From the NCBI RefSeq assembly GCF_022024015.1, contig NZ_CP091786.1, positions 2,852,001 through 2,916,000 on the forward strand: DNA of 64,000 bases. The letters are read 5' to 3'. Shown here piece after piece: positions 40,741 to 51,076 of this stretch (position 1 is the first letter of the stretch; the number at the start of each line of letters is the position of its first letter). The stretch is from Prevotella sp. E9-3. Its GTDB lineage: Bacteria > Bacteroidota > Bacteroidia > Bacteroidales > Bacteroidaceae. The notes below the pieces were generated by a model. It made no database searches. It had not been told where the DNA came from and saw nothing but the letters and a program-made list of their open reading frames with translations. The position numbers and the translations under genes were made by a program.

Positions 40741-42176
40741 TCGTGGTTATTTACAGTCTTCAACACATTCTCATCTACAGTGAAGAGATACTTCTTGCGC
40801 AGCTCTGCCACCCACTGTTTTTCCAGTTCTTCCTGATAGTCGGCAACCACCAGTCCACGCACATCAGTATAGTCTTCCGGTCCTTTCTTCAGCACCTTTC
40901 CATATACATCATCAAAAGGATAGTCCTTCACCTTGGTCACTGTAGTATCCTTCTTGAATACGATGCTATCCACCAAAGCATTATCGCCTTTCTTAAAGAT
41001 ACCTTTCTCTACACGGATACGCAACACAGAATCGTTGTTGAATGTAGTGCGAAGCTTGTCGGCCCATTTGTCGAAAGCCAGTTTCTTCACACAGTTCTTC
41101 ACAGCCTGCAGGTCGGCAGCATCCTTCACGTGGTATGCCATACCTTTGAAGCGAGGCTCATCCCAAGCATATTTCTTTTTGTTCTTCTTGAAATACTTAG
41201 CCAGTCCGGCCTCATCCTTGGCAGCCTTGTCCCATACCAGCTTATTACTGATTTCATAGAGCAACAGGCCATCGTGGTATTCACGAATCAGGTTCTTAAG
41301 GTCAGAATCAGTAGCTGAGAACTCGTTGGCTTTCTCTTCCATCAGCTGAGCCTTTGTCTGAGCGCCGTTGGTAGCTTTCACCAGTTCATCCACCTTCTGC
41401 TCGGCAATGCGGTCGCGCAGGTTACGCTGCTCAATAAACTTCAGAATGGCTTCGCGATGGAATTCGAACGGTTCCATCTGCTTACGCTCTTTCACCATAA
41501 TAATATGATAGCCAAAAGGCGACTGAACCACATCTGAAATCTTTCCTGGTTCCAGCGAGAATGCTACATCCTCATACTCTTTCACCAGTTGTCCGCGCTG
41601 AACGAAAGGCAGCAGTCCGCCCTGTCGGGCCGAGCCTGGATCTTCCGACACTTTCTTTGCCAGTTCAGCAAAGTCAGCACCATTTTTCAGGGCTGTATGA
41701 ATACTGTCTATGCGCACCTTCACGGCAGCCTGTTCCTCGGGAGTAGCCTGCTGGTTCAAGCGCAGCAGGATATGAGCAGTCTGTACCAGTCCGTCAGGAC
41801 CGATACGCTCTACCGTCTGGTCATAGATGCGGTGGGCCTCAGCCTCTACATCAGCATCCGTAATCAGCAAAGGCATCACCTGCTGGTCGCGATACTGAGC
41901 AAACTCATCCTTGAACGACTGCAACGTATCATATTTCTCGTCGAGAGCAGCAGCCACTTTCAACTTGTAGTTGATAAAGAGATCTACATACTCATTAATG
42001 GTCTTCTTGTCTATGACACCCTCTGAGTTGTTCTTATTGTAAGAATACTCAAATTCGGAACGGAGCACAGGAACGCCGTTCACCGTCATGATAACGGGAT
42101 CCTTAACTTGCTGCGACTGAGCCACAACGCCCTGAGCAGATGCCGCCAAAAGAGCGGCCATTAAAACATGTTTCAT
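40737..42176 (-). CDS. Parvulin-type peptidyl-prolyl cis-trans isomerase
   Basis: A 479-aa exported foldase. The signal peptide ends near VVAQ. A SurA-like N-terminal region follows (DPVIMTVNGVPVLRSEFEYSYNKN), then one clear parvulin domain at ~135-240 (VQTAHILLRLNQQAT, KVSEDPGSARQGGLLPFVQRGQLVKEYEDVAFSL, QSPFGYHIIMVKERK), then a long C-terminal domain of unknown fold. With the SurA-like protein encoded next it probably assists outer-membrane protein folding; adjacent foldase pairs with ostA are common in Bacteroidales. It starts 9 bp after guaB. Confidence 0.9.
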   Translation of the reverse strand: MKHVLMAALLAASAQGVVAQSQQVKDPVIMTVNGVPVLRSEFEYSYNKNNSEGVIDKKTINEYVDLFINYKLKVAAALDEKYDTLQSFKDEFAQYRDQQVMPLLITDADVEAEAHRIYDQTVERIGPDGLVQTAHILLRLNQQATPEEQAAVKVRIDSIHTALKNGADFAELAKKVSEDPGSARQGGLLPFVQRGQLVKEYEDVAFSLEPGKISDVVQSPFGYHIIMVKERKQMEPFEFHREAILKFIEQRNLRDRIAEQKVDELVKATNGAQTKAQLMEEKANEFSATDSDLKNLIREYHDGLLLYEISNKLVWDKAAKDEAGLAKYFKKNKKKYAWDEPRFKGMAYHVKDAADLQAVKNCVKKLAFDKWADKLRTTFNNDSVLRIRVEKGIFKKGDNALVDSIVFKKDTTVTKVKDYPFDDVYGKVLKKGPEDYTDVRGLVVADYQEELEKQWVAELRKKYLFTVDENVLKTVNNHE

Positions 42177-42185
42177 TGTTATTTA

Positions 42186-43679
<1,494 letters not shown>

Positions 43680-43697
43680 TTAAAAAATTATTGCGTG

Positions 43698-43705
43698 CAA
43701 AGATA
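43698..43705 (-). promoter_or_regulatory. -7 element of the guaB operon
   Basis: TATCTTTG on the minus strand, 30 nt before the ATG. The region further upstream is the repeat at 43712-43815, and no clear TTTG box is left. Confidence 0.55.
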
Positions 43706-43711
43706 CGAAAA

Positions 43712-43815
43712 AGATTGGAGATTGCAGATTGAAGAATGAAGTTTTTGGTTTGCCTTGCCATTTTTTAACCAATCTTCAATTTTCAATCGCCAATCTCCAA
43801 TCTTCAATTTTTCAA
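43712..43815. repeat. Inverted GATTG(G/A)A repeats upstream of guaB
   Basis: The plus strand has GATTGGA, GATTGCA and GATTGAA in tandem. The complement (CTTCAATTTTCAATC, CCAATCTCCAATC) recurs about 45 bp later, so the region can fold on itself. It is the same kind of 7-8 nt low-complexity repeat as those inside lpdA. Confidence 0.6.
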
Positions 43816-43833
43816 GCTTGTTCTCTCTGCAGC

Positions 43834-45024
43834 TTACTTGACTATCTTCTTTCCGTTCTGAATGTACAGTCCGTGCGTAGGGGACTTTCCAAGCCGACGG
43901 CCTTGGAGGTCAAAGAGTGCATCATTCTCAGTCTTTGTTGCATTTTGACGAGTGTTGACTATACCCAATGGTATCACTTCTTCCGCAAGATCGGTCACAG
44001 GAATTAAGAAATAGTTGCAATCATGTACGCCCAGAATGCTCTGCATCTTTGGGCAGCTTGCGGGAAGCGGCAGTTTGTTTACCACCCCATACAGATCGAC
44101 AACAGGGATGCGCTGTTCATTCTGTATGGCATAAAGAACACGCGCGCCACTATTGTCTTGCAAAGAGTCTAACGTCACATCTTTCACAATGACCACATCA
44201 CTCAGCCCATTCCCTCCGAACAGTTCTTCAATAGTCACTACTCTATCAGACATATCAAAAGTCTGATTGACAATTAAATGCTCATCATTGGTACGCTCAG
44301 TAGGCAAAAGTAGTGGCACTCCATTGTCATCTCCTCTGACACCAACGAGGCTTCCTTTCAACACCATGCCCTTCTTCACATCAAGCTTGGTGTTGCGCAG
44401 ACAGATGGCCGAACATGCTTCGCCACGGATGTAGATGTCATTTCCGCCCACGAACATCACAGTGTCGTAGAGCATCACCATACGTGCCTCTGTACCCAAT
44501 TCCAGTTTTCGGAATTCACGAATATCCTGCACCATGGGTATGCCGTCATCGCCACTCACCCCGGCAATATCCTCCAAAGTCTCCGTATCAATATCATCTT
44601 CCTTTTGATCCAGTTCATCGAATGTATACACGTGGTCTCCTAACTCATAAAAAGAGCTGCATGTGACATCTCCATCCGATGTACGTTCAGACGGCAACAA
44701 CAGCGGCATGCCATTATCATCCCCTCTGACACCAACGATGGTTCCTGTCAGCACCATGCCTTTCTTCACATCAAGCTTGGTGTTGCGCAGACAGAGGGCC
44801 GCACATGCGTCGCCACGGATGTAGATATCGTTGTCTCCCACAAACATCACAGTGTCATACAGCATCACCATACGTGCCTCTGTACCCAATTCCAGTTTTC
44901 GGAACTCGCGAATGTCCATCACAGTGGGTATGTCGTCATCGCCACTTACCCCCGTCGTATTCACTCCTGCCCACCCAAAGAGGGGCAACGCTACAATAAG
45001 CAAGCTTAATACTCTTGTTTTCAT
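43834..45024 (-). CDS. Secreted protein with two duplicated OB-like domains and a C-terminal DLQGR tail
   Basis: A 396-aa exported protein with signal peptide MKTRVLSLLIVALPLFGWAG (start 45024; the frame extends 15 codons upstream). Two near-identical domains follow (residues ~24-111 and ~154-241), each with DIREFRKLELGTEARMVMLYD and CLRNTKLDVKKGMVL and resembling OB-fold secreted modules. A middle segment (YFLIPVTDL) leads to the C-terminal tail FDLQGRRLGK...GLYIQNGKKIVK, a motif frequent at the ends of exported Prevotella-type proteins and reminiscent of type IX sorting tails. The two DNA copies are offset by 390 bp and very similar, implying recent duplication. The role is unknown. Confidence 0.78.
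   Translation of the reverse strand: MKTRVLSLLIVALPLFGWAGVNTTGVSGDDDIPTVMDIREFRKLELGTEARMVMLYDTVMFVGDNDIYIRGDACAALCLRNTKLDVKKGMVLTGTIVGVRGDDNGMPLLLPSERTSDGDVTCSSFYELGDHVYTFDELDQKEDDIDTETLEDIAGVSGDDGIPMVQDIREFRKLELGTEARMVMLYDTVMFVGGNDIYIRGEACSAICLRNTKLDVKKGMVLKGSLVGVRGDDNGVPLLLPTERTNDEHLIVNQTFDMSDRVVTIEELFGGNGLSDVVIVKDVTLDSLQDNSGARVLYAIQNEQRIPVVDLYGVVNKLPLPASCPKMQSILGVHDCNYFLIPVTDLAEEVIPLGIVNTRQNATKTENDALFDLQGRRLGKSPTHGLYIQNGKKIVK
44304..44953 (-). repeat. Internal duplication (two copies ~260 bp, offset 390 bp)
   Basis: 44304-44563 and 44694-44953 align base by base with few differences, for example both contain TTGGTGTTGCGCAGACAGA and TCCAGTTTTCGGAA. The identity at third positions indicates recent duplication or gene conversion. 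Confidence 0.85.
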
Positions 45025-45084
45025 ATGGCTGCATTTTTTAGGGTTAATACTTTTCTTACCTGAAGTCATAATTATAAGGTAAGC

Positions 45085-45849
45085 CTATTTATTCATTAAT
45101 AATTTCTTTTTCCCGTCTTTAATATAAAGACCTCCCTGTAGGGGAACTTTCATTAATCGTCCTTGAAGGTCATAATAAGGAGGTTTACCCAGATGAAGTT
45201 CTGGATTTGGCGAATGTATCTTTAACAGAGAAGTTGCATTGTTATACAGGACTACTTCGTCTGAGCATAGAACAAGGGTGGGGATGGCACCTTCCAAATC
45301 AGCTGTATTTATCAACCCTGTCAAGAGCGATCCTATACCTTCCACCCAGACATCTGTCTGATAGGGAATCTCAACATTCACGACATGAAGGCAGTGTCGT
45401 ACCTTTCTGTCATTACCACTATCAAGAATAGTATCCGTTACAGCTATCACACGCCATTGCCAACCAAATTTTTCAATCAACTCACCCTTTTCTAGTGAGA
45501 AATCAAAAAGAAGCTGACATGTATTTGTAAGCCCGTTATATGTATATACCTTACCATTTTCCTCACCTATCCAAATATTCTGCGGTGTCCATTCCGCAAC
45601 GGAAGTTTCGTCTTCGTCAGGGACCTGTCTTTCCATCACTCTATTAAAATGAATTCCTTCTATCAAGGTATCGCCACTAAGACACATTTCTCTCTGATAC
45701 ACATCATCGTAGTCAGGATTGACGACTAACTTATACTGATAGCGCCATACTTTCCCTTCTTTCAAAATCGAATCGAAGTTGTCATTTGCAAAGAGTGCTG
45801 ATGAAAGAAACAATACAATGCCTACAAAGAATAACAGTCTCTTTTTCAT
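45085..45849 (-). CDS. Secreted protein with C-terminal DLQGR tail
   Basis: A 254-aa exported protein with signal MKKRLLFFVGIVLFLSSALFA. The body is beta-rich (KVWRYQYKLVVNPDYDDVYQ, WIGEENGKVYTYNG, EKFGWQWRVIAVTDTI) and has no family I can name. The C-terminus YYDLQGRLMKVPLQGGLYIKDGKKKLL matches the tail of the next gene (43834-45024) and suggests the same secretion or anchoring route. It lies 60 bp upstream of that gene and is one of a run of exported-protein genes. Confidence 0.75.
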   Translation of the reverse strand: MKKRLLFFVGIVLFLSSALFANDNFDSILKEGKVWRYQYKLVVNPDYDDVYQREMCLSGDTLIEGIHFNRVMERQVPDEDETSVAEWTPQNIWIGEENGKVYTYNGLTNTCQLLFDFSLEKGELIEKFGWQWRVIAVTDTILDSGNDRKVRHCLHVVNVEIPYQTDVWVEGIGSLLTGLINTADLEGAIPTLVLCSDEVVLYNNATSLLKIHSPNPELHLGKPPYYDLQGRLMKVPLQGGLYIKDGKKKLLMNK

Positions 45850-45908
45850 AATTATTAATTTTAGATTTTAGTTCTGCAAATATATGATTTTTAGTTTATT
45901 AATCCAAA

Positions 45909-47783
45909 TTAAAACGAAGAAAAATCAGAAGAGTTACATATTTTCCCAAAAGTAGCATTAACAACTGAGCCAACAGGAGTGCTAAAAACAGAATTGGTTC
46001 GTATAACAATAATACCTCCGTTTAATAATTGCAACTGGCTTCCACTTTGCAACTGAATATATGCATTTGTTATAACGCCGCCATCTATTATTAACTTGCC
46101 ACCATTCTCTACCGTAATAGTTGTACGTCCAAACATATTTAAGACGTTACGCACTATCAACGTCGCATTCGGCTTTATATTTATATGTGAATATTGACTT
46201 TGTTGAGTAGTATACGTTTGGGTTCCATTAATAATTAGAGCTGGCGATTGGTTAGGATTTAAAGATTCCAACACTCCATATTGATTCATCGCTCCTTGAG
46301 TATAACTTGCATCGTTACCATCAGGTATATCGGGAACCCATGAAGGGCAAAAAGACGGTTTAGACCCAATCCCCCAAAAATAATAGCCATCACCATCAGC
46401 ATCTTCGCACACCACATCTGAGTCAGTATACGACATTGTTGTTATGTTTCCTTTCAAATAATAAGGCGTATTCAGATTTGCCGCATTAACATATACGTAA
46501 GCATAACCATTATCTCCCCATGAAGTACCCCAACTATTTTTCAAGATCCAAACAGTTTTCCCAATCAAATACGAATGATCAGTACTATTGATTTGTACCC
46601 AAACAGTCTCATCTGAAGAACGTATATAAATATAATCTCCTACTTCTATTGTTTTATATCCAACGAGAACGAGAGCATGCCCCCAATCACTAATGCCAAA
46701 TGTAACTGGGGCTACAAACAATTTTTTCTTTATCGAATCCTCGTTAAAGGAAAGAGATCCGTAGTTTCCTAAGAACACTTCTTCGTCTGGCGAATCACAT
46801 TTATTACTACAATCACTATTAGTTGCCGTATAAGGGAAACAACCCTCATTGACCACTCCATTATTTTTGATATAGTTCAAAGCAACGCCACGATTTCCGC
46901 CAGAACATCCGTTAGAATAAATACACGAGACCAATTGTTGTTCTGACAGATTCATATTCAACTGCTTGTTATAATACAAATTAACATAGGCTTCAAGTGC
47001 GCCAATAGCGGAAAAAGCCCAACATGAACCACAGTTTCCTTGATTCTTTACAGATGTCATCCAATTTTTCCCATGTCGATTCCTCCAATCCCAATTATCC
47101 ACATATAAAGAACGTTCTTCCGAATCGACCTGAATTGTAGAGTTTTCAACACTTGGTATCGCAAATATTCCACCAATATAATAATCAAATCCGTACAATT
47201 CCGGTACTTTTCCACCAAACAAATTCTTTTTTTCTTCATAACTCATTTGGCTTAGGGATGTATGACCTGCACGCCATGTCATATTTCTCGCATTCAAATT
47301 CACATTTAGCTTATCAATAATAGCCTGAGCCTGTAAACGCTCAATTCCTATCTTTGACTCTCCCCTATGCCTGAGATAGAACAAAGAATCAATCTTAATT
47401 GTAGCTCCACGAACTGTCACAATCAATTCCTTGGGACGAATTTTTTCTAGCGATAATGTTTCTATGCAGACATTTTGAAAAGAAGAAGTTCCCGTTTTAG
47501 TCAACAAAGGGTAATTCTCATATACCATGTAATCATAGTCATATTCATCTCTCAGTAGAATCCGAACATAACTATTCTCTGAATTTAAAGTTGCTGTCCC
47601 CGAAACGGAAAGGCCGTAGACAAAATCATCCACGCATAAAAGTTGAGTTGTATCCTGAGATGTCAACAGCCCAACAGGCACACTCACAGCCTCTCCCTTA
47701 TTGCCCATTATAAAACACTTTTCTGTGTACTGAGCTAACAGAACCTGAGGAATAAGCATTAATAAACACAAGAAGTATTTCAT
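45909..47783 (-). CDS. Papain-family (C1) cysteine protease, secreted
   Basis: A 624-aa exported protease. A signal peptide (ending LLAQ) and a ~220-residue N-terminal region precede a papain-like domain at ~235-460. The catalytic Cys is C254 in QGNCGSCWAFS, the His is H369 in WGHALVLVGY and the Asn is N416 in LKNSWGTSWGDNGYAYV. After it, DADGDGYYFWG and DIPDGNDAS resemble calcium-binding repeat linkers. The last ~110 residues look like a beta-helix (LIVRNVLNMFGRTTITVENGGKLIIDGG). A propeptide-like segment may lie before the domain. No standard sorting tail is seen at the C-terminus. Confidence 0.9.
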   Translation of the reverse strand: MKYFLCLLMLIPQVLLAQYTEKCFIMGNKGEAVSVPVGLLTSQDTTQLLCVDDFVYGLSVSGTATLNSENSYVRILLRDEYDYDYMVYENYPLLTKTGTSSFQNVCIETLSLEKIRPKELIVTVRGATIKIDSLFYLRHRGESKIGIERLQAQAIIDKLNVNLNARNMTWRAGHTSLSQMSYEEKKNLFGGKVPELYGFDYYIGGIFAIPSVENSTIQVDSEERSLYVDNWDWRNRHGKNWMTSVKNQGNCGSCWAFSAIGALEAYVNLYYNKQLNMNLSEQQLVSCIYSNGCSGGNRGVALNYIKNNGVVNEGCFPYTATNSDCSNKCDSPDEEVFLGNYGSLSFNEDSIKKKLFVAPVTFGISDWGHALVLVGYKTIEVGDYIYIRSSDETVWVQINSTDHSYLIGKTVWILKNSWGTSWGDNGYAYVYVNAANLNTPYYLKGNITTMSYTDSDVVCEDADGDGYYFWGIGSKPSFCPSWVPDIPDGNDASYTQGAMNQYGVLESLNPNQSPALIINGTQTYTTQQSQYSHINIKPNATLIVRNVLNMFGRTTITVENGGKLIIDGGVITNAYIQLQSGSQLQLLNGGIIVIRTNSVFSTPVGSVVNATFGKICNSSDFSSF

Positions 47784-47793
47784 GATGGTATTC

Positions 47794-48948
47794 CTATTTC
47801 GATAAGATCATTCTTTTCGTATCCACTTCCTTGCCATTGACAACCAGAGAATAAATGTACATGCCAGCAGAAAGCTCGTAGCCATTGATGGTGACACTTT
47901 CCATAGCAGCGTCAACGGCTATCTGTTTCTGCATCTTGCCCGACATATCGAAGATATAGATATAGGCATTCATCGCATCTTCGGGCAGCGTAAAACGAAT
48001 GACGGTGCGCTCAGTGAAAGGATTAGGAGTGTTCTGAGCCAAAGCGGCTGTCTGTGGTAGTAAGGTCTGGCCGGCAGTAGCTGTCATAGTAGGAGCGTTC
48101 TTAGTGAGGCCTTCATCATCAGTCCCGCGTAAATCGTCTATCTGCTCCTTCAACTCCTGAATACAGCGGAGCAGAATGGGAACCATCTCTGTGTAATTAA
48201 CGCTGAGGTAGCCATCCTGACCTTCCGTCACCAGTTCGGGAAAAACTTCTCGAAGTTCCTGAGCTATCAGTCCAATATGACGCTCCTTGCCTGACTTGTC
48301 ATTTAACTGACGTAGTTTCAAGGTTGTTGCTGAAGCTGTATCAAGATCTACGTATTCATGAGGTTTATAATTATAGGAAATCACGCTCAGATTCTTAATA
48401 CGAGCTAATGCATTCCCATTTTTAGCGTCATCGAACACTACCACGTTCTCCTTTAGTCTTATGTCGGATGGAGTTATGAAACTTGTTGCAGTAAGACTAC
48501 CCACAACACGGGTTTCTCCATCAAAGTAGCCTGCATAACGCCCTGGGACATACACTCCCAACACATTGGTTGTGGTTCCAAAAATACCAGCACCATTTTG
48601 AGTTCCTTGCACACTACCAAGCACTCCATAGTTATATCCACTAGTTGTACTACCTGCTATGCCTCTGACACCTATTGCTCTCCCAAAATTTTTTGGTATT
48701 GGAGGATAAGTATCGCTATTAAAGCCTATATAGTAATTTCTGCCATCATCTACTTTATTGCGAGAGAAAAGATTAAAGTCAAACTGGCTGTATTCGGTGT
48801 CTTCTTTATTGCCGATGGCCAACTTTGCATATTGGAATTCGGCGGGAGTCATCACTCCGACCCTTCCACTACTATAAACATTCAACTGAGCATTCAATGT
48901 CAAGAAATTGTAGCACAAGCAAAAAGCTACGAAAAGATATTTTTTCAT
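47794..48948 (-). CDS. Exported protein with S74 intramolecular chaperone domain and type IX sorting tail
   Basis: A 384-aa protein with signal peptide MKKYLFVAFCLCYNFLTLNA. The N-terminal part is repetitive and tail-fibre-like (GVRGIAGSTTSGYNYGVLGSVQGT). A peptidase S74 chaperone domain starts near 158: SDIRLKENV holds the Ser161/Lys166 self-cleavage pair, followed by HIGLIAQELREVFPELV. After a linker comes a type IX C-terminal domain (~300-384: NTPNPFTERTVIRFTLPEDA, YIFDMSGKM, LSAGMYIYSLVVNG). S74 domains help trimerise phage tailspikes and then cleave themselves; here the module is used by a cell-surface protein. It is 10 bp upstream of the protease gene. Confidence 0.88.
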   Translation of the reverse strand: MKKYLFVAFCLCYNFLTLNAQLNVYSSGRVGVMTPAEFQYAKLAIGNKEDTEYSQFDFNLFSRNKVDDGRNYYIGFNSDTYPPIPKNFGRAIGVRGIAGSTTSGYNYGVLGSVQGTQNGAGIFGTTTNVLGVYVPGRYAGYFDGETRVVGSLTATSFITPSDIRLKENVVVFDDAKNGNALARIKNLSVISYNYKPHEYVDLDTASATTLKLRQLNDKSGKERHIGLIAQELREVFPELVTEGQDGYLSVNYTEMVPILLRCIQELKEQIDDLRGTDDEGLTKNAPTMTATAGQTLLPQTAALAQNTPNPFTERTVIRFTLPEDAMNAYIYIFDMSGKMQKQIAVDAAMESVTINGYELSAGMYIYSLVVNGKEVDTKRMILSK

Positions 48949-48961
48949 ATTCTCTTATTTT

Positions 48962-49330
48962 TTAAAAGGTGATTTCACAATAGTAGTAGTAGTTGCTGCC
49001 GTCATAGAGCTGCAGCTCATAGTCTCCAGTGAGGGTGCTGGGCAATGTTACTGAATCCACATCAGAGGGAGCAACTGCTGAATAGACCTCCTCACCCTCT
49101 TCGTCAAGCAGCACAAGTGTAAAAGACGGATGATCTGTCTCAAAAAAAAGAGTGTAATTGCCTAATGCCACATTAGGAGCTTGCAAAGGAGAACGAGGAC
49201 GTGGAATTCCTTGACCAACAGGAACAACGACTCCTACTTCAAAAGTTATACGCGTCATCGTTCCAGGAATGAATGCAAATGTTGACATACAACAAAGCAT
49301 TACCAACAATAATAAAAAACCTTTCTTCAT
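48962..49330 (-). CDS. Small secreted DUF3244-like protein
   Basis: A 122-aa exported protein with signal MKKGFLLLLVMLCCMSTFA (start 49330; the frame extends 27 codons upstream through an A/T-rich spacer and is rejected). The mature part resembles the DUF3244 family: short strands, FTLVLLDEEGEEVYSAV, LTGDYELQLYDGSNYYYYCEITF. These small beta proteins are abundant in Bacteroidales and have no assigned function. It lies 13 bp upstream of the S74-domain gene and is probably the first gene of the exported-protein run. Confidence 0.75.
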   Translation of the reverse strand: MKKGFLLLLVMLCCMSTFAFIPGTMTRITFEVGVVVPVGQGIPRPRSPLQAPNVALGNYTLFFETDHPSFTLVLLDEEGEEVYSAVAPSDVDSVTLPSTLTGDYELQLYDGSNYYYYCEITF

Positions 49331-49369
49331 GATAATAATTAAAAAGTACGCCACAAAAATAATTACATT

Positions 49370-49382
49370 CCTTGAATCAAGG
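49370..49382. promoter_or_regulatory. Palindrome CCTTG-AAT-CAAGG upstream of the exported-protein run
   Basis: A 5 bp inverted repeat with a 3-nt centre, flanked by AATAATT and AATTATT. It lies 40 bp before the first gene of the run and 78 bp after the regulator gene, a place fit for an operator. Confidence 0.4.
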
Positions 49383-49459
49383 ACAATTATTTCAGAAGAA
49401 AGATGTAACAAAATGTATCAACACAAAACACAATATCTTGATTATCAAATAGTTAACAT

Positions 49460-51076
49460 CTAATTTATCGACATTACTATATTATCAAAATCTTCAGGTT
49501 TTCCTTTAATATTGAAGATTTTCTTCAAAAGACGGCTTCGACGGGTAGACACATATTGTGAATAAGTACCCATGATTGTACATATTTCCGCAACTCCAAA
49601 CTGCATACGAATCAACATACACAGATGTAAATCAGCATCGGTGATACTCTTTCCACGAGTAAGTGTTTGACGGAATGCTGGAAGTTTTTCATCAAACAGC
49701 ATTTCGAGTGCCTTCCAATGCCGTGTTTTTACTTCTACTGAGGGATGGGTCGTAACATAAAGGAAGAAATCGTATATTTCGTTGTCTCTAAGATTGACAG
49801 CAGGTATATTCTGAATACCCAACAAACTCAATAGCTGTTGTTGGTTCTCCAAAAGTTCCTTTTCATATTTTATCCTATACTCATTCAAGGTTGCCGCAGA
49901 AAGTTCCTCTTGTACTTTCTGAATTTTCTCAATTTGATGCTCATACTCTTTTGTCAGCCTTTCTACCAACATATTCCTCATGACACGCTGACGGTACAAA
50001 ATGAACAATAAAACAAGTATTAATATGGCACAGATAGATAATGATACGGTTCTGTTCAAACGAACCTCGTTAGCTTCATTTTCTTTTTGACGCGCAGCTC
50101 TCTGATGCACGCTATAATTGTATTGCGAATGCATGCGCTGTAACTCACTAATAGACGACTCACGATAATTCAAAACGCCAGTCTTATAACACAAATCTGC
50201 ATATTTAGCAACGGAATCACTTTGCCCTGACTTCAGATAAGTAAGATACAATCCTTTGTATGCGCCTTCCAGTTTCTTGGAATCTGTTTCTCCCTCTAAA
50301 AGTCTCTTAAAACAAACTATCGCTGAGTCATTTTTATCAATAGCAGAATAAAAAGAGCCTTTGGTATAGTAATAAAAAATATGTCGTGGTGCTTTGTTTT
50401 GTCTATCGTAATAGTCAGAATATGTTTCAAAAATATTAATATAATGTAGAGCGTCTTCAATACGGTCAGACTCAACAAAATAAAGGAGTGTAGGCTCAAT
50501 ATAGTTTGCTGCTACCGTCTGTCCATATACACTTTTGGTTATCTCATAAGCATTTAGGTCAGTTATAATGGCTGAATCAACCTGACCTGCCATATAATAA
50601 GCTTGGCTTTGCTTTTCAAACGAGACCAACCACATTAGAGTATCATTATCCTTAAGTGCATAGTGCTGACAGAACTTTTCCTCTTCGAGTGCCTCCTGTG
50701 GCAGCAGTTGGTCGTAAAACAGTTCTGCCATCTGCCCATGTACTCGGCTAAGCAGACGATAGTCACAATCAGCAGCTGTTGTGTCAGCACAATTAACGGC
50801 TTTCTGGAATTCGTCCAAAGCTTCGGGAGCCTGACCACGGTCGCGATAGACGCTGGCCAGCAGGTAATGGGCCTGCATGCGCTCATTGTGTGTGCCGTGG
50901 CGGTCCATCCACTCTGTGACGGCAGGCATCACGCTGTCACCGGCCAAAGAGATATAGTTGCGATTCATCGAGTCAACCTCGGTCATGAATCGCAACATAC
51001 GTTGCCGTTCAGCTGTTGAAGTACAGCCCAGAAAGCCCAGTAAGTGAATGAGACATATATAATGTATAAACTTCAT
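49460..51076 (-). CDS. Membrane-anchored TPR regulator with C-terminal HTH, paralogue of 17562-18968
   Basis: A 538-aa regulator with lipoprotein-like N-terminus MKFIHYICLIHLLGFLGC. Residues ~30-320 form TPR helices (YLLASVYRDRGQAPEALDEFQKAV, AYKGLYLTYLKSGQSDSVAKYADLCY). A transmembrane helix lies at ~341-362 (SLSICAILILVLLFILY), then a coiled coil of ~60 residues (VERLTKEYEHQIEKIQKVQEEL). A LuxR-like HTH ends the protein: DADLHLCMLIRMQFGVAEICTIMGTYSQYVSTRRSRLLKK, then IKGKPEDFDNIV. The same order and the GKPxD tail occur in the paralogue. It shares one base with the recQ stop and precedes the exported-protein genes. Confidence 0.84.
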   Translation of the reverse strand: MKFIHYICLIHLLGFLGCTSTAERQRMLRFMTEVDSMNRNYISLAGDSVMPAVTEWMDRHGTHNERMQAHYLLASVYRDRGQAPEALDEFQKAVNCADTTAADCDYRLLSRVHGQMAELFYDQLLPQEALEEEKFCQHYALKDNDTLMWLVSFEKQSQAYYMAGQVDSAIITDLNAYEITKSVYGQTVAANYIEPTLLYFVESDRIEDALHYINIFETYSDYYDRQNKAPRHIFYYYTKGSFYSAIDKNDSAIVCFKRLLEGETDSKKLEGAYKGLYLTYLKSGQSDSVAKYADLCYKTGVLNYRESSISELQRMHSQYNYSVHQRAARQKENEANEVRLNRTVSLSICAILILVLLFILYRQRVMRNMLVERLTKEYEHQIEKIQKVQEELSAATLNEYRIKYEKELLENQQQLLSLLGIQNIPAVNLRDNEIYDFFLYVTTHPSVEVKTRHWKALEMLFDEKLPAFRQTLTRGKSITDADLHLCMLIRMQFGVAEICTIMGTYSQYVSTRRSRLLKKIFNIKGKPEDFDNIVMSIN

